The notes under the pieces: generated by a model
Seen by the model: only the letters and a program-made list of their open reading frames with translations
Told to the model about the DNA's origin: nothing
The model's database searches: none
Translations under genes and position numbers: made by a program
Origin: Burkholderiales bacterium
Lineage (GTDB): Bacteria; Pseudomonadota; Gammaproteobacteria; Burkholderiales; SG8-39
Assembly: GCA_919902965.1 (NCBI GenBank)
Contig: CAKKSJ010000209.1
Coordinates: 1-12,523, forward strand
Length of the DNA: 12,523 bases
Reading direction: 5' to 3'
In this document: one piece after another, positions 6,145-12,523 of the stretch
How the letters are laid out: each line of letters starts with the position of its first letter
How positions within the stretch are numbered: the first letter of the stretch is position 1

Positions 6145-6935
6145 GCGTTCACGCGCGCGTTCGCCTTGACTTCCGCGCCGACCCAGTCGTAGCCGCGCGC
6201 TTCGAGTTCCAGCGCCAGTTCCTTGCCACCGGTCTTGACGATGCGGCCGGATTCCATTACGTGCACGTAGTCCGGAACGATGTAGTTGAGCAGGCGCTGG
6301 TAGTGCGTGACCAGCACGATTGCGTTGTCCTTGTTCGCCAGCTGATTCACGCCACCGGCAACGATTCTGAGCGCGTCGATATCCAGGCCGGAATCGGTTT
6401 CGTCGAGAATCGCAAGCTTCGGTTCGAGCAAGGCCATTTGCAGGATCTCGTTGCGCTTTTTCTCGCCGCCGGAAAAGCCTTCATTGACGCTGCGGTCGAG
6501 GAAATCCGGATTCATCTCCAGCAGTTTCATTTTCTCGCGCACGAAATCGTCGAATTCCAGCGGGTCGAGCTCGTCCTTGCCGCGCTCTGTCTGCACCGTG
6601 TTGTAGGCGAGGCGCAGGAACTGGCTGTTGGCTACCCCCGCTATTTCGATCGGGTACTGAAAACCGAGGAATACGCCGGCGCGCGCGCGCGCTTCGGGCG
6701 TGAGTTCGAGGAGGTTATTGCCTTCGAAGGCGACTTCGCCGCCGCTCACTTCATAGGAGGGATGTCCGGCAAGCACCTTGGCGAAGGTGCTTTTGCCCGA
6801 GCCGTTGGGCCCCATGATCGCATGCACTTCGCCGCTCTTGACGTTGAGGTCCATGCCTTTGAGAATTTCGATGCCGTTGACCGTCGCATGCAGCTTGCGC
6901 ACGGCGAGCAGAGTCTTGCTGTCCTGGTAAATCAT
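6141..6935 (-). CDS. sufC: SufC, ATPase of the Fe-S scaffold complex
   Basis: A 264-residue soluble ABC-type ATPase that powers shape changes in SufBC2D. Walker A is GPNGSGKST (residues 42-50), the Q-loop is Gln93 in GFQYP, and the signature is SGGEKKRNE (155-163). Walker B is AILDE (175-179), the D-loop is SGLD and the switch is His211 in VTHYQR. The FSGGEKKRNEILQ signature is characteristic of SufC rather than of transporters. The start MIYQDS at 6933-6935 is chosen because it follows GGAAGGAAG and makes an ATGA overlap with the sufB stop. The open frame continues upstream to 7775 but there it only antisense-shadows sufB in another frame. The TGA at 6141-6143 overlaps the sufD start. Confidence 0.98.
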   Translation of the reverse strand: MIYQDSKTLLAVRKLHATVNGIEILKGMDLNVKSGEVHAIMGPNGSGKSTFAKVLAGHPSYEVSGGEVAFEGNNLLELTPEARARAGVFLGFQYPIEIAGVANSQFLRLAYNTVQTERGKDELDPLEFDDFVREKMKLLEMNPDFLDRSVNEGFSGGEKKRNEILQMALLEPKLAILDETDSGLDIDALRIVAGGVNQLANKDNAIVLVTHYQRLLNYIVPDYVHVMESGRIVKTGGKELALELEARGYDWVGAEVKANARVNA

Positions 6936-8368
6936 CCTACACTTCCTTCCAGCTTGAGGCCGAGCAGTTTGGTTGCCTCGACGGCAAACTCCATCGGCAA
7001 TTGTTGGAAAACGTCCTTGCAGAACCCGTTGATAATCATCGACACCGCTTCCTCTGCGCCTATGCCGCGCTGGGCAAAGTAGAACAGCTGGTCTTCGCCG
7101 ATTTTTGAGGTCGATGCCTCGTGCTCGACTTTGGCGCTGGGATTGTTCACCTGGATGTAGGGGAAGGTGTTGGCGCCGCACTGCTCGCCGATCAGCATGG
7201 AATCGCATTGCGAATAGTTGCGCGCCCCGGCGGCAGTGGGCGCGATTCTGACCAGTCCGCGGTAGCTGTTGTTGGAGTGACCGGCCGAAATGCCTTTGCT
7301 GACAATGGTGCTGCGCGTGTTCTTGCCCAGGTGGACCATTTTGGTGCCGGTATCGGCCTGCTGATGGTGATTGGTGAGCGCCACCGAATAGAATTCGCCG
7401 ACGGAGTTCTCGCCGCGCAGGATGCAGCTCGGGTATTTCCAGGTGATCGCCGAACCGGTCTCGACCTGGGTCCAGGAGATGCGCGAATTCACGCCTTTGC
7501 ACAGGCCGCGCTTGGTGACGAAATTGTAGATGCCGCCCAGCCCGTTCTCGTCGCCTGCATACCAGTTCTGCACCGTCGAATACTTGATGTCGGCGTTGTC
7601 CAGTGCGACCAGCTCTACCACGGCAGCATGCAGCTGGTTGGTATCGAACTTGGGCGCGGTGCAGCCCTCGAGGTAAGACACCGATGCGCCTTCCTCGGCC
7701 ACGATCAGCGTGCGTTCGAACTGCCCGGAATTCTCGGTGTTGATGCGGAAATAGGTCGACAGGTCCATCGGGCATTTGACGCCCTTGGGGATGAAGCAGA
7801 AGGAGCCGTCGGTGAAGACCGCCGAGTTGAGCGCCGCATAATAGTTGTCGCCGACCGGCACTACGCTGCCCAGGTACTTGCGCACCAGCGCCGGATGGTC
7901 GCGCACCGCTTCTGAAATGGAACAGAAAATTATGCCGACCTCGGCCAGCTTCGCCTTGTAGGTGGTTGCCACCGACACGCTGTCAAAAATCACGTCGACC
8001 GCGACGCCGGCGAGTTTCGCGCGCTCGTTCATCGGCACGCCGAGTTTTTCGAAAGTGCGCAGCAACTCGGGATCGACCTCGTCCATGCTGGCGAGGGTTT
8101 TCTTCGGCTTGGGCGCCGAGTAGTAGCTGATCGCCTGGAAATCTATTTTCGGATATTTGACGTTCGGCCACTGCGGCTCTTCCATCGTGAGCCATTGCTG
8201 AAAGGCCTTGAGCCGCAGTTCGAGCAGCCAGTCGGGCTCGTTCTTTTTTTCCGAGATCAGCCGGATGGTGTCTTCGCTCAAGCCCTTGGGTGCGACGTCC
8301 GATTCGATATCGGTGACGAAACCGTGCAGATAAGGCTGATTGACCAGGTTTTGCAGCGTGGTGCTCAT
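6932..8368 (-). CDS. sufB: SufB, core scaffold subunit for Fe-S assembly
   Basis: A 478-residue SufB, the subunit on which the nascent cluster is built with SufC and SufD. Family segments include EPDWLLELRLKAF near residue 45, GIIFCSISEA, the PKGVKCPMDLSTYFRIN stretch and the C-terminal core. Cys388 in SQCDSMLIG and Glu417 in VEHEAS match E. coli Cys405 and Glu434, with the same 29-residue spacing. These are known to matter for cluster assembly at the SufB-SufD interface. Length fits the family. ATG at 8366-8368 is preceded by AGGA at a good distance, and the stop TGA overlaps the sufC start. It lies 15 bases after the A-type carrier gene, in the same operon. Confidence 0.98.
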   Translation of the reverse strand: MSTTLQNLVNQPYLHGFVTDIESDVAPKGLSEDTIRLISEKKNEPDWLLELRLKAFQQWLTMEEPQWPNVKYPKIDFQAISYYSAPKPKKTLASMDEVDPELLRTFEKLGVPMNERAKLAGVAVDVIFDSVSVATTYKAKLAEVGIIFCSISEAVRDHPALVRKYLGSVVPVGDNYYAALNSAVFTDGSFCFIPKGVKCPMDLSTYFRINTENSGQFERTLIVAEEGASVSYLEGCTAPKFDTNQLHAAVVELVALDNADIKYSTVQNWYAGDENGLGGIYNFVTKRGLCKGVNSRISWTQVETGSAITWKYPSCILRGENSVGEFYSVALTNHHQQADTGTKMVHLGKNTRSTIVSKGISAGHSNNSYRGLVRIAPTAAGARNYSQCDSMLIGEQCGANTFPYIQVNNPSAKVEHEASTSKIGEDQLFYFAQRGIGAEEAVSMIINGFCKDVFQQLPMEFAVEATKLLGLKLEGSVG

Positions 8369-8383
8369 TGCGTTTTCCTACAC

Positions 8384-8719
8384 TTAGGCGAATGGCTTGA
8401 CGTTGAAGCTCTCGCCGCAGCCACAGGTGCTGGCCACATTGGGGTTGTCGAATTTGAACACCTGCTTGAAGCCTTCCTTGACGAAATCCAGGCGCGAGCC
8501 GTCCAGAATCGATAGTACCTCGGCGTCCACCACCAGTTTCGCTTCGTGCGCCTCGAACAGGTGGTCGCCGGGCTGCAGTTGGTCGGCGTAGTCGAAGGTA
8601 TAGGCAAGGCCGGAACAGCCGACTTTCTTGACGCCGACGCGCAGGCCCAGGCCTTTGCCGCGTTTCAGGATCTGCTTCCGGATTTGCTTTGCCGCGTTTT
8701 CAGTCACTGAAATGGTCAT
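8384..8719 (-). CDS. sufA: A-type Fe-S carrier (SufA/IscA/ErpA family)
   Basis: A 111-residue HesB/IscA-family protein that binds an Fe-S cluster and carries it from the scaffold to apo-enzymes. The three conserved cysteines are Cys35 in VGCSGLAY and the C-terminal pair in STCGCGESFNV (about 99 and 101). The start MTISVTENAA at 8717-8719 is chosen because family members begin there; the frame stays open to 8950 but that part overlaps iscR antisense to nothing known. It sits 20 bases after iscR and 15 before sufB. SufA is used from operon context, since sequence alone does not cleanly separate SufA, IscA and ErpA; the motif wording is close to IscA. Stop TAA at 8384-8386. Confidence 0.93.
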   Translation of the reverse strand: MTISVTENAAKQIRKQILKRGKGLGLRVGVKKVGCSGLAYTFDYADQLQPGDHLFEAHEAKLVVDAEVLSILDGSRLDFVKEGFKQVFKFDNPNVASTCGCGESFNVKPFA

Positions 8720-8739
8720 GGTATCGCCTGTATGAAGAT

Positions 8740-9222
8740 TTAGTTCGCAATTGCAGCGCGTTCGCGCTTTTGCAGGGCTTCGCGCATGTCGTGCACCGGC
8801 GCAATGCCGCTGGTTTCCGGTTTTTGCTCGTCGACCAGCTGCTTCAGCGTCACTGCGCCGAGATAACCGAATATATGCCGGTTGAGATCGGCCCACAGAT
8901 TGTGGGTGATGCATTTCTTCTCGTCGAGGCAGTTTTCCCGGCCGCCGCATTGCGTCGAATCCAGGGTCTCGTCGACCGCGAGGATAACGTCGGCAACCGA
9001 TATTTGTGCCATGTTCTGGGCGAGGCGATAGCCGCCGCCCGGGCCGCGCACGCTGTCGACCAGGGCGCGGCGGCGCAACTTGCCGAACAATTGCTCCAGA
9101 TAGGACAGCGAGATCTTCTGGCGCTGGCTGATCGCCGCCAGGGTCACCGGGTTTTTGCCCTGATACATGGCGAGGTCCACCATCGCGGTCACGGCAAAGC
9201 GCCCCTTGGTTGTCAGTCTCAT
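8740..9222 (-). CDS. iscR: IscR, [2Fe-2S]-sensing Rrf2-family regulator
   Basis: A 160-residue Rrf2-type winged-helix regulator. The N-terminal half (about 1-70, MRLTTKGRFAVTAMVDLA and the wing RGPGGGYRLA) binds DNA. The cluster site follows, with Cys92, Cys98, Cys104 and His107 at exactly the E. coli IscR positions. Glu43, which in E. coli controls whether apo-protein can bind type 1 sites, is also kept. Holo-IscR represses its own operon in relatives; the apo-form binds type 2 sites. ATG at 9220-9222 is preceded by AGGA seven bases away, and TAA ends at 8740. It is the first gene of the suf operon, and an IscR-type site overlaps its promoter. SufR and RsrR are other Rrf2 or cluster regulators, but the ligand pattern points to IscR. 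Confidence 0.96.
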   Translation of the reverse strand: MRLTTKGRFAVTAMVDLAMYQGKNPVTLAAISQRQKISLSYLEQLFGKLRRRALVDSVRGPGGGYRLAQNMAQISVADVILAVDETLDSTQCGGRENCLDEKKCITHNLWADLNRHIFGYLGAVTLKQLVDEQKPETSGIAPVHDMREALQKRERAAIAN

Positions 9223-9229
9223 AATGAAA

Positions 9230-9233
9230 TCCT
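9230..9233 (-). promoter_or_regulatory. Ribosome binding site of iscR
   Basis: AGGA on the - strand, seven bases before the iscR ATG, supports this start codon. Confidence 0.65.
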
Positions 9234-9289
9234 GTTAAGTATTATGCAATTAAACGGCAAAACCCGGGAATACACGACCAATTGCCTCA

Positions 9290-9318
9290 ACTATACAATA
9301 CCTGACTGTTTCAGTCAA
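9290..9318 (-). promoter_or_regulatory. Sigma-70 promoter of the iscR-suf operon
   Basis: On the - strand TTGACT (9313-9318, 5 of 6 bases of the -35 consensus) and TATAGT (9290-9295, 5 of 6 of the -10) are separated by exactly 17 bases. Transcription would start near 9283 and leave a leader of about 60 bases before iscR. The region is clearly AT-richer than the flanking genes. The -35 lies only about 20 bases past the stop of the upstream glycosyltransferase gene. Confidence 0.85.
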
Positions 9319-9322
9319 CTTC
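9298..9322. promoter_or_regulatory. Type 1 IscR-binding site overlapping the promoter
   Basis: On the + strand the 25 bases read ATACCTGACT, then GTTTC, then AGTCAACTTC, with the dyad GACT-N5-AGTC at the centre. From memory, the type 1 IscR consensus is ATASYYGACT-RWWWY-AGTCRRSTAT; 23 of the 25 positions fit and only the last two miss. The site covers the -35 and the spacer, a geometry suited to repression by holo-IscR. Confidence 0.85.
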
Positions 9323-9337
9323 AACCCTCCTATCTGT

Positions 9338-11365
9338 TTACACTTGGCCCGAGGCCGTCCACCTGAGCCACATATTGCGGTAGGCCGCCTCGAGCTCGCG
9401 CGCGAATCCGGCGTAGTCCACCAGCGGGGAGGCGCAGTAGCGACTGCGCAGGCCCGCGCGCAGCGCGGACAGTCCGGGCAGGTCCCGCGCGAATCGCGCG
9501 GCGACATCCACATATTGCGCGGCATCATTTGCAATCAGTTCCGGCAAACCCAGGTTCATCAGCATGCTCGCGCTTTGCCGGCTTGCGATGGTTACTCCGG
9601 CCAGGGTGATTACCGGCACGCCCAGCCACAGCGCTTCCAGGCTGGTCATGCCGCCGCAAAACGGAAAGGGGTCGAGCGCAATGTCGATTTCGGCATAGCT
9701 CGCCGGCGACTGTTCGATCGGTGAGAAGCCGCGCAGCTCCAAACGGGCCGGGCCGATGCCGTGTTTTGCGCACAGTGCGCCAAAGCGGGCGCGATTGGGC
9801 AGGTCATCGAGTGCCGCGGCCTGGACCAGCAAGCGCGAATCCGGGACGGCGCGCACTACCTCGCCCCACAGGGCCAGCACCTGTTCATTCAGTTTGGACA
9901 GGTTGTTCAGGCAACCGAAGGTGATATGCCCGCTGGTTTCCGCGGGGAGTGGACCGACCTCGGGCATGTATTCCGGCGGCTGATAACAAAAGCGCGTGTG
10001 TCGCAGCCGCAGCAAGCGCTCGACGTAATAGCGCTCCTGGCCCGCGGGCGAGGACCAAGGGTCGCTGAGGAAATAATCCATGGTGGCGAGCCCGGTGGTA
10101 TTGAAGTAACCCAGCCAGCTCACCTGTACCGGCGCGGGTTTTCGGGCGAAAGCGAGCAGGCGGTTGTGGGTCGTGTGGCCGGCGAGATCCACCAGGATAT
10201 CGATGCGGTCGCGGCGTATCTGTTCGCACAACTGCGCGTCGCTCATGCCCACGACAGTCTGCCAGTGCTCGGCCAGCGACTTGAGCTGCACGGTGACTGC
10301 GTCTTCTCCGGCGTAATTGTAGTAGCAGCTGACTTCCACGCGGCTGCGCTCATGCGCCGCCAGTATCGGCGCGAAAATCGCGCTCACCGGATGCCGGCGA
10401 AAATCCGGCGAGACATAGCCTATGCGCAGGCGGCGTTCGGGCTCGCGATCGTTGGCAAAGCGCACCCTGCCTGGATAGTAGGCGGCCGCCGCCTGCTCGG
10501 CCCAGTGCCGGTGCTCGGCTGCCGCCTGCTCGGGCGGGCACGCCGGGTCATAATTCATGCAGGCGAGCACGCTCGCCAGCGCCTCGGGAAAATCGGGAGC
10601 CAGCCGGTAGGTTTCGCGGTAGTGCAGAATCGCGTCGGCCACACGGCCCAGCTGGTTGTAGCAGTTGGCGAGATTATTGTGCGCGGTCGGGTTGCGCGGC
10701 TGTAGCAATAGCACCGCCTCGTAGTGGCCCGCCGCTTCAGTCCAGCGCTTGCGCTGCTGCAGGCAGTAGGCAAGCGCGAGCCGCGCCTCGGCCGGATCAT
10801 CGGCGTCCTGCCAGGTCTGTTGCAGCAATTCGGCTGCCTCGTGGTAGCTGTGCGCCGCGCCGGGATCGCTGTCGGCGAGTCGCACGAGGGCGCTGGCTAG
10901 CGCGTTGCGCTGCGCATTCGAGGCTTGCAGCTTCAGCAGCTGGCGGAATTCAGCCACCGCTTCCTGGTGCCGCCCGGTCTGGGTCAGGGCATGGGCGAGG
11001 TTGGAGCGGGCAGCGCTGCGCGCCGGATCAAGCCGGGTGGCCGCGCGAAAACTTTCCACGGCCTCTTGCGGCCGGTCCAGCGCGACCAGCGCGTTGCCCA
11101 GATTGTAGTGATAGCTGGCTTGGTCCGGACTGAGCGTGATCGCGGCGCCTATCTGCGCGACTGCGGCCGCATGCTCGCCGCGCTGGTGCGCGATCAGTCC
11201 GAGCAGGTGCATGGCGTCGGCATTGCGCGCATCGCTCCGTAGCATCGCCTGGTAGCGCAGCTCGGCGCCGGCGAGATCGCCACGCTCGTGCAGCCGGATC
11301 GCCGCTTCCAACTCCGCGGCGCCGCCGCCGCGGAACCATGCCTGCAGCGAGCGCAACAATCGCAT
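9338..11365 (-). CDS. TPR protein with SPINDLY/O-GlcNAc-transferase-type GT41 domain
   Basis: A 675-residue protein. Residues about 15-265 are tetratricopeptide repeats, clearest at 85-114 (YHYNLGNALVALDRPQEAV...), 121-147 and 228-258. Residues about 312-665 form a GT41 glycosyltransferase: GYVSPDFRRHPVS (316-328, with His325 near the place of the OGT catalytic His), DLAGHTTHNR (393-402), FGCLNNLSKLNE (483-494, Lys491 as the likely UDP-binding lysine) and DPFPFCGGMTSLEALWLGVPVIT (565-587). The family moves GlcNAc or a related sugar onto Ser/Thr of proteins; bacterial members often have unknown targets, sometimes flagellin or adhesins. No signal peptide or membrane segment is visible, so it should be cytosolic. 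ATG at 11363-11365 has AGGTAG upstream. It lies 42 bases after suhB and just before the iscR promoter. Fold is certain, donor and target unknown. Confidence 0.92.
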   Translation of the reverse strand: MRLLRSLQAWFRGGGAAELEAAIRLHERGDLAGAELRYQAMLRSDARNADAMHLLGLIAHQRGEHAAAVAQIGAAITLSPDQASYHYNLGNALVALDRPQEAVESFRAATRLDPARSAARSNLAHALTQTGRHQEAVAEFRQLLKLQASNAQRNALASALVRLADSDPGAAHSYHEAAELLQQTWQDADDPAEARLALAYCLQQRKRWTEAAGHYEAVLLLQPRNPTAHNNLANCYNQLGRVADAILHYRETYRLAPDFPEALASVLACMNYDPACPPEQAAAEHRHWAEQAAAAYYPGRVRFANDREPERRLRIGYVSPDFRRHPVSAIFAPILAAHERSRVEVSCYYNYAGEDAVTVQLKSLAEHWQTVVGMSDAQLCEQIRRDRIDILVDLAGHTTHNRLLAFARKPAPVQVSWLGYFNTTGLATMDYFLSDPWSSPAGQERYYVERLLRLRHTRFCYQPPEYMPEVGPLPAETSGHITFGCLNNLSKLNEQVLALWGEVVRAVPDSRLLVQAAALDDLPNRARFGALCAKHGIGPARLELRGFSPIEQSPASYAEIDIALDPFPFCGGMTSLEALWLGVPVITLAGVTIASRQSASMLMNLGLPELIANDAAQYVDVAARFARDLPGLSALRAGLRSRYCASPLVDYAGFARELEAAYRNMWLRWTASGQV

Positions 11366-11407
11366 CGCAACTCTACCTGCAATCCGCAGAAAAAATCATG
11401 TTGCCAG

Positions 11408-12235
11408 TCAGGGGAGCGCGAGGGGCGAGGCCCCCGGCTGATGTTTAAGATCTTTGACGCGGAGTGTGGCTACGATCTGCAGCAAGGGCGCAAACACTCT
11501 GGGTGTGCCGGTAACGATATTTCCGCTGTCCAGGAAATTGCTGTCGCCGTCGAAATCGCTCACCAGGCCGCCTGCCTCCTGGATCAGCAGGCTGCCGGCG
11601 GCCATGTCCCAGGGCGCGAGCCCCCGTTCCCAGAAACCGTCCAGCCGGCCTGCGGCGACATAGGCGAGATCGAGCGCAGCGGACCCGGCGCGGCGCACGC
11701 CTGCCGTCCGCCCCATCACTTTGCTCAAAACAGGCATGTAATCGCCTATATGCGCGTTCTCGCGGAACGGAAAGCCGGTGCCGATCAGCGCGTCGTCCAG
11801 CTGCCTGCGCTTGGAGACGCGTATACGCCGGTCGTTAAGATAGGCGCCGTGACCGCGCGTAGCGGTGTAGAGTTCATTGCGCCCCGGATCGTAGATCACC
11901 GCCTGCGTCACCGTGCCTTTGTGGCGCAGCCCGATGGAAACGCAATACTGCGGAAAGCCGTGTATGAAATTGGTGGTGCCGTCCAGCGGATCGATGATCC
12001 AGACATAGTCCGATTTGCCTTGCGCACCGGACTCCTCTGCTAGAATCGCGTGGTCCGGAAAGGCCTTCAGCAGTATCTGGATCACCGCCTGTTCCGCCGC
12101 CTGGTCGACCTCGGTGACGAAATCATTGTGGCGCTTGGTCGATACGGTCAGGGCGTCGAGATCCTGCGCGGCGCGGTTGATAATGGCGCCGGCGCGCCGC
12201 GCGGCTTTCACCGCAATAGTCAGCATGGGATGCAT
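11408..12235 (-). CDS. suhB: SuhB, inositol-1-monophosphatase family protein
   Basis: A 275-residue member of the Mg-dependent inositol monophosphatase family. Metal and substrate residues are visible as Glu67 in LAEESG, Asp82-Asp85 in DPLDGTTNF (82-90) and Asp210 in WDMAAG. The N-terminus MHPMLTIAVKAARRAG is almost that of E. coli SuhB. In E. coli the protein also works in rRNA transcription antitermination with NusA, beyond its phosphatase activity. The start at 12233-12235 is preferred over Met4 because of that match. The C-terminal tail (about 260-275, rich in Pro and Ala) is not conserved in the family as far as I can tell. It is divergent from trmJ, with 55 bases between the two starts, as in many proteobacteria, and is followed by the glycosyltransferase gene on the same strand. 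Confidence 0.95.
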   Translation of the reverse strand: MHPMLTIAVKAARRAGAIINRAAQDLDALTVSTKRHNDFVTEVDQAAEQAVIQILLKAFPDHAILAEESGAQGKSDYVWIIDPLDGTTNFIHGFPQYCVSIGLRHKGTVTQAVIYDPGRNELYTATRGHGAYLNDRRIRVSKRRQLDDALIGTGFPFRENAHIGDYMPVLSKVMGRTAGVRRAGSAALDLAYVAAGRLDGFWERGLAPWDMAAGSLLIQEAGGLVSDFDGDSNFLDSGNIVTGTPRVFAPLLQIVATLRVKDLKHQPGASPLALP

Positions 12236-12290
12236 TGGATATGGGGTCTTTGCCTGTTATCGCGAACCGCGCGCAAGCTTCGATTTTAAT
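12236..12290. promoter_or_regulatory. Short divergent suhB-trmJ intergenic region
   Basis: These 55 bases must contain or border start signals for both genes. I found no convincing -35/-10 pair on either strand and no clear Shine-Dalgarno for either gene. The AT-rich end next to trmJ (GATTTTAAT) could be part of a -10 element. Promoters may lie partly inside the coding ends. Confidence 0.35.
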
Positions 12291-12523
12291 ATGAGCGCAG
12301 ACCTGCTGTCGCGCATTCGTGTGGTGTTGTCGCGTACTTCGCATCCGGGCAATATCGGCGCCGCGGCCCGCGCGATGAAAACCATGGGCCTCAGCTCGCT
12401 CTATCTGGTCGAGCCGAAGAAGCCGATCGACGCCGAAGCCGTGGCCATGGCGAGCAGTGCTTCGGACCTGCTGGGGCGCGCGCGTTTTTGCGCCAGCCTG
12501 TCCGAGGCCCTGCAGGGCACGGT
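12291..12523 (+). CDS. trmJ: TrmJ-like tRNA 2'-O-methyltransferase (5' part, cut by window end)
   Basis: ATG at 12291 opens a frame of 77 complete codons with no stop before the window ends. The translation starts MSADLLSRIRVVLSRTSHPG, followed by the segment NIGAAARAMKTMGLSSLYLV and later ASSASDLLGRARF. This is the N-terminus of a SpoU/TrmD (SPOUT) family RNA methyltransferase, and the SHPGNIGAAARAMKTMG stretch is the family's conserved motif 1. E. coli TrmJ, which methylates the ribose 2'-O of position 32 in tRNA, has the same wording (TSHTGNMGSVARAMKTMGL). Divergence from suhB is the same as in E. coli, which supports the name. The SAM-binding trefoil knot lies beyond the window. Confidence 0.92.
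   Translation, partial: MSADLLSRIRVVLSRTSHPGNIGAAARAMKTMGLSSLYLVEPKKPIDAEAVAMASSASDLLGRARFCASLSEALQGT

Noticed and set aside
6936..7775. N-terminal extension of SufC by 280 residues
   Set aside because: The extra part is the sufB region read in another frame. SufC family length, the GGAAGGAAG Shine-Dalgarno and the ATGA overlap all place the start at 6935.
8720..8950. Longer A-type carrier protein starting at 8950
   Set aside because: The extra 77 residues overlap iscR in another frame on the same strand and have no family match. The usual start MTISVTENAA is at 8719.
9261..9290. Second, type 2 IscR site in the iscR leader
   Set aside because: A stretch with CCCGGG between A-rich and T-rich ends was compared with the AxxxCC...GGxxxT pattern and does not fit its spacing.
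11395..11440. Terminator after suhB
   Set aside because: The GGGGCGAGGCCCCC segment lies inside the suhB coding end, and the T-run follows too far downstream for an intrinsic terminator.

Overview
The window is ordinary chromosomal DNA from a GC-rich proteobacterium. A beta- or gammaproteobacterium is most likely: IscR, SuhB and TrmJ all read like the proteobacterial versions, and suhB, trmJ and iscR are neighbours in many such genomes. Nearly all of it is coding, and no mobile element, CRISPR array, RNA gene or phage gene was seen.

Layout. On the + strand, 1-975 encodes an FMN TIM-barrel oxidoreductase of the nitronate monooxygenase family. In detail it looks more like the PA1024-type NADH:quinone reductases. 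Positions 1049-2035 encode a zinc alcohol dehydrogenase. Next comes a 303-base gap (2036-2338) between convergent genes, which holds several strong inverted repeats. From 9340 down to 2339, on the - strand, lies a complete Fe-S cluster assembly operon read in the order iscR, sufA-like A-type carrier, sufB, sufC, sufD, sufS, sufU, nfu. Upstream of it on the same strand are a TPR/SPINDLY-type glycosyltransferase (9338-11365) and suhB (11408-12235). A divergent trmJ starts at 12291 and is cut by the window end.

How it works together. SufS takes sulfur from cysteine, SufU (the zinc type, in place of SufE) accepts it, and SufB-SufC-SufD is the ATP-driven scaffold. The A-type carrier and Nfu hand clusters on to target proteins. 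IscR keeps all three Cys ligands and the His ligand of its [2Fe-2S] cluster. A near-consensus type 1 IscR site overlaps a good sigma-70 promoter just upstream of iscR, so feedback control of the whole operon by cluster status is the natural reading. sufB-sufC-sufD-sufS are joined by three successive 4-base ATGA overlaps, which suggests translational coupling.

The operon is a hybrid: the IscR regulator and its usual suhB/trmJ neighbourhood, but with SUF machinery where isc genes sit in E. coli. No wholly new system is evident. The least explained parts are the hairpin cluster at 2036-2276, the structured sufU-nfu spacer at 2897-3061, and the glycosyltransferase placed between suhB and iscR.
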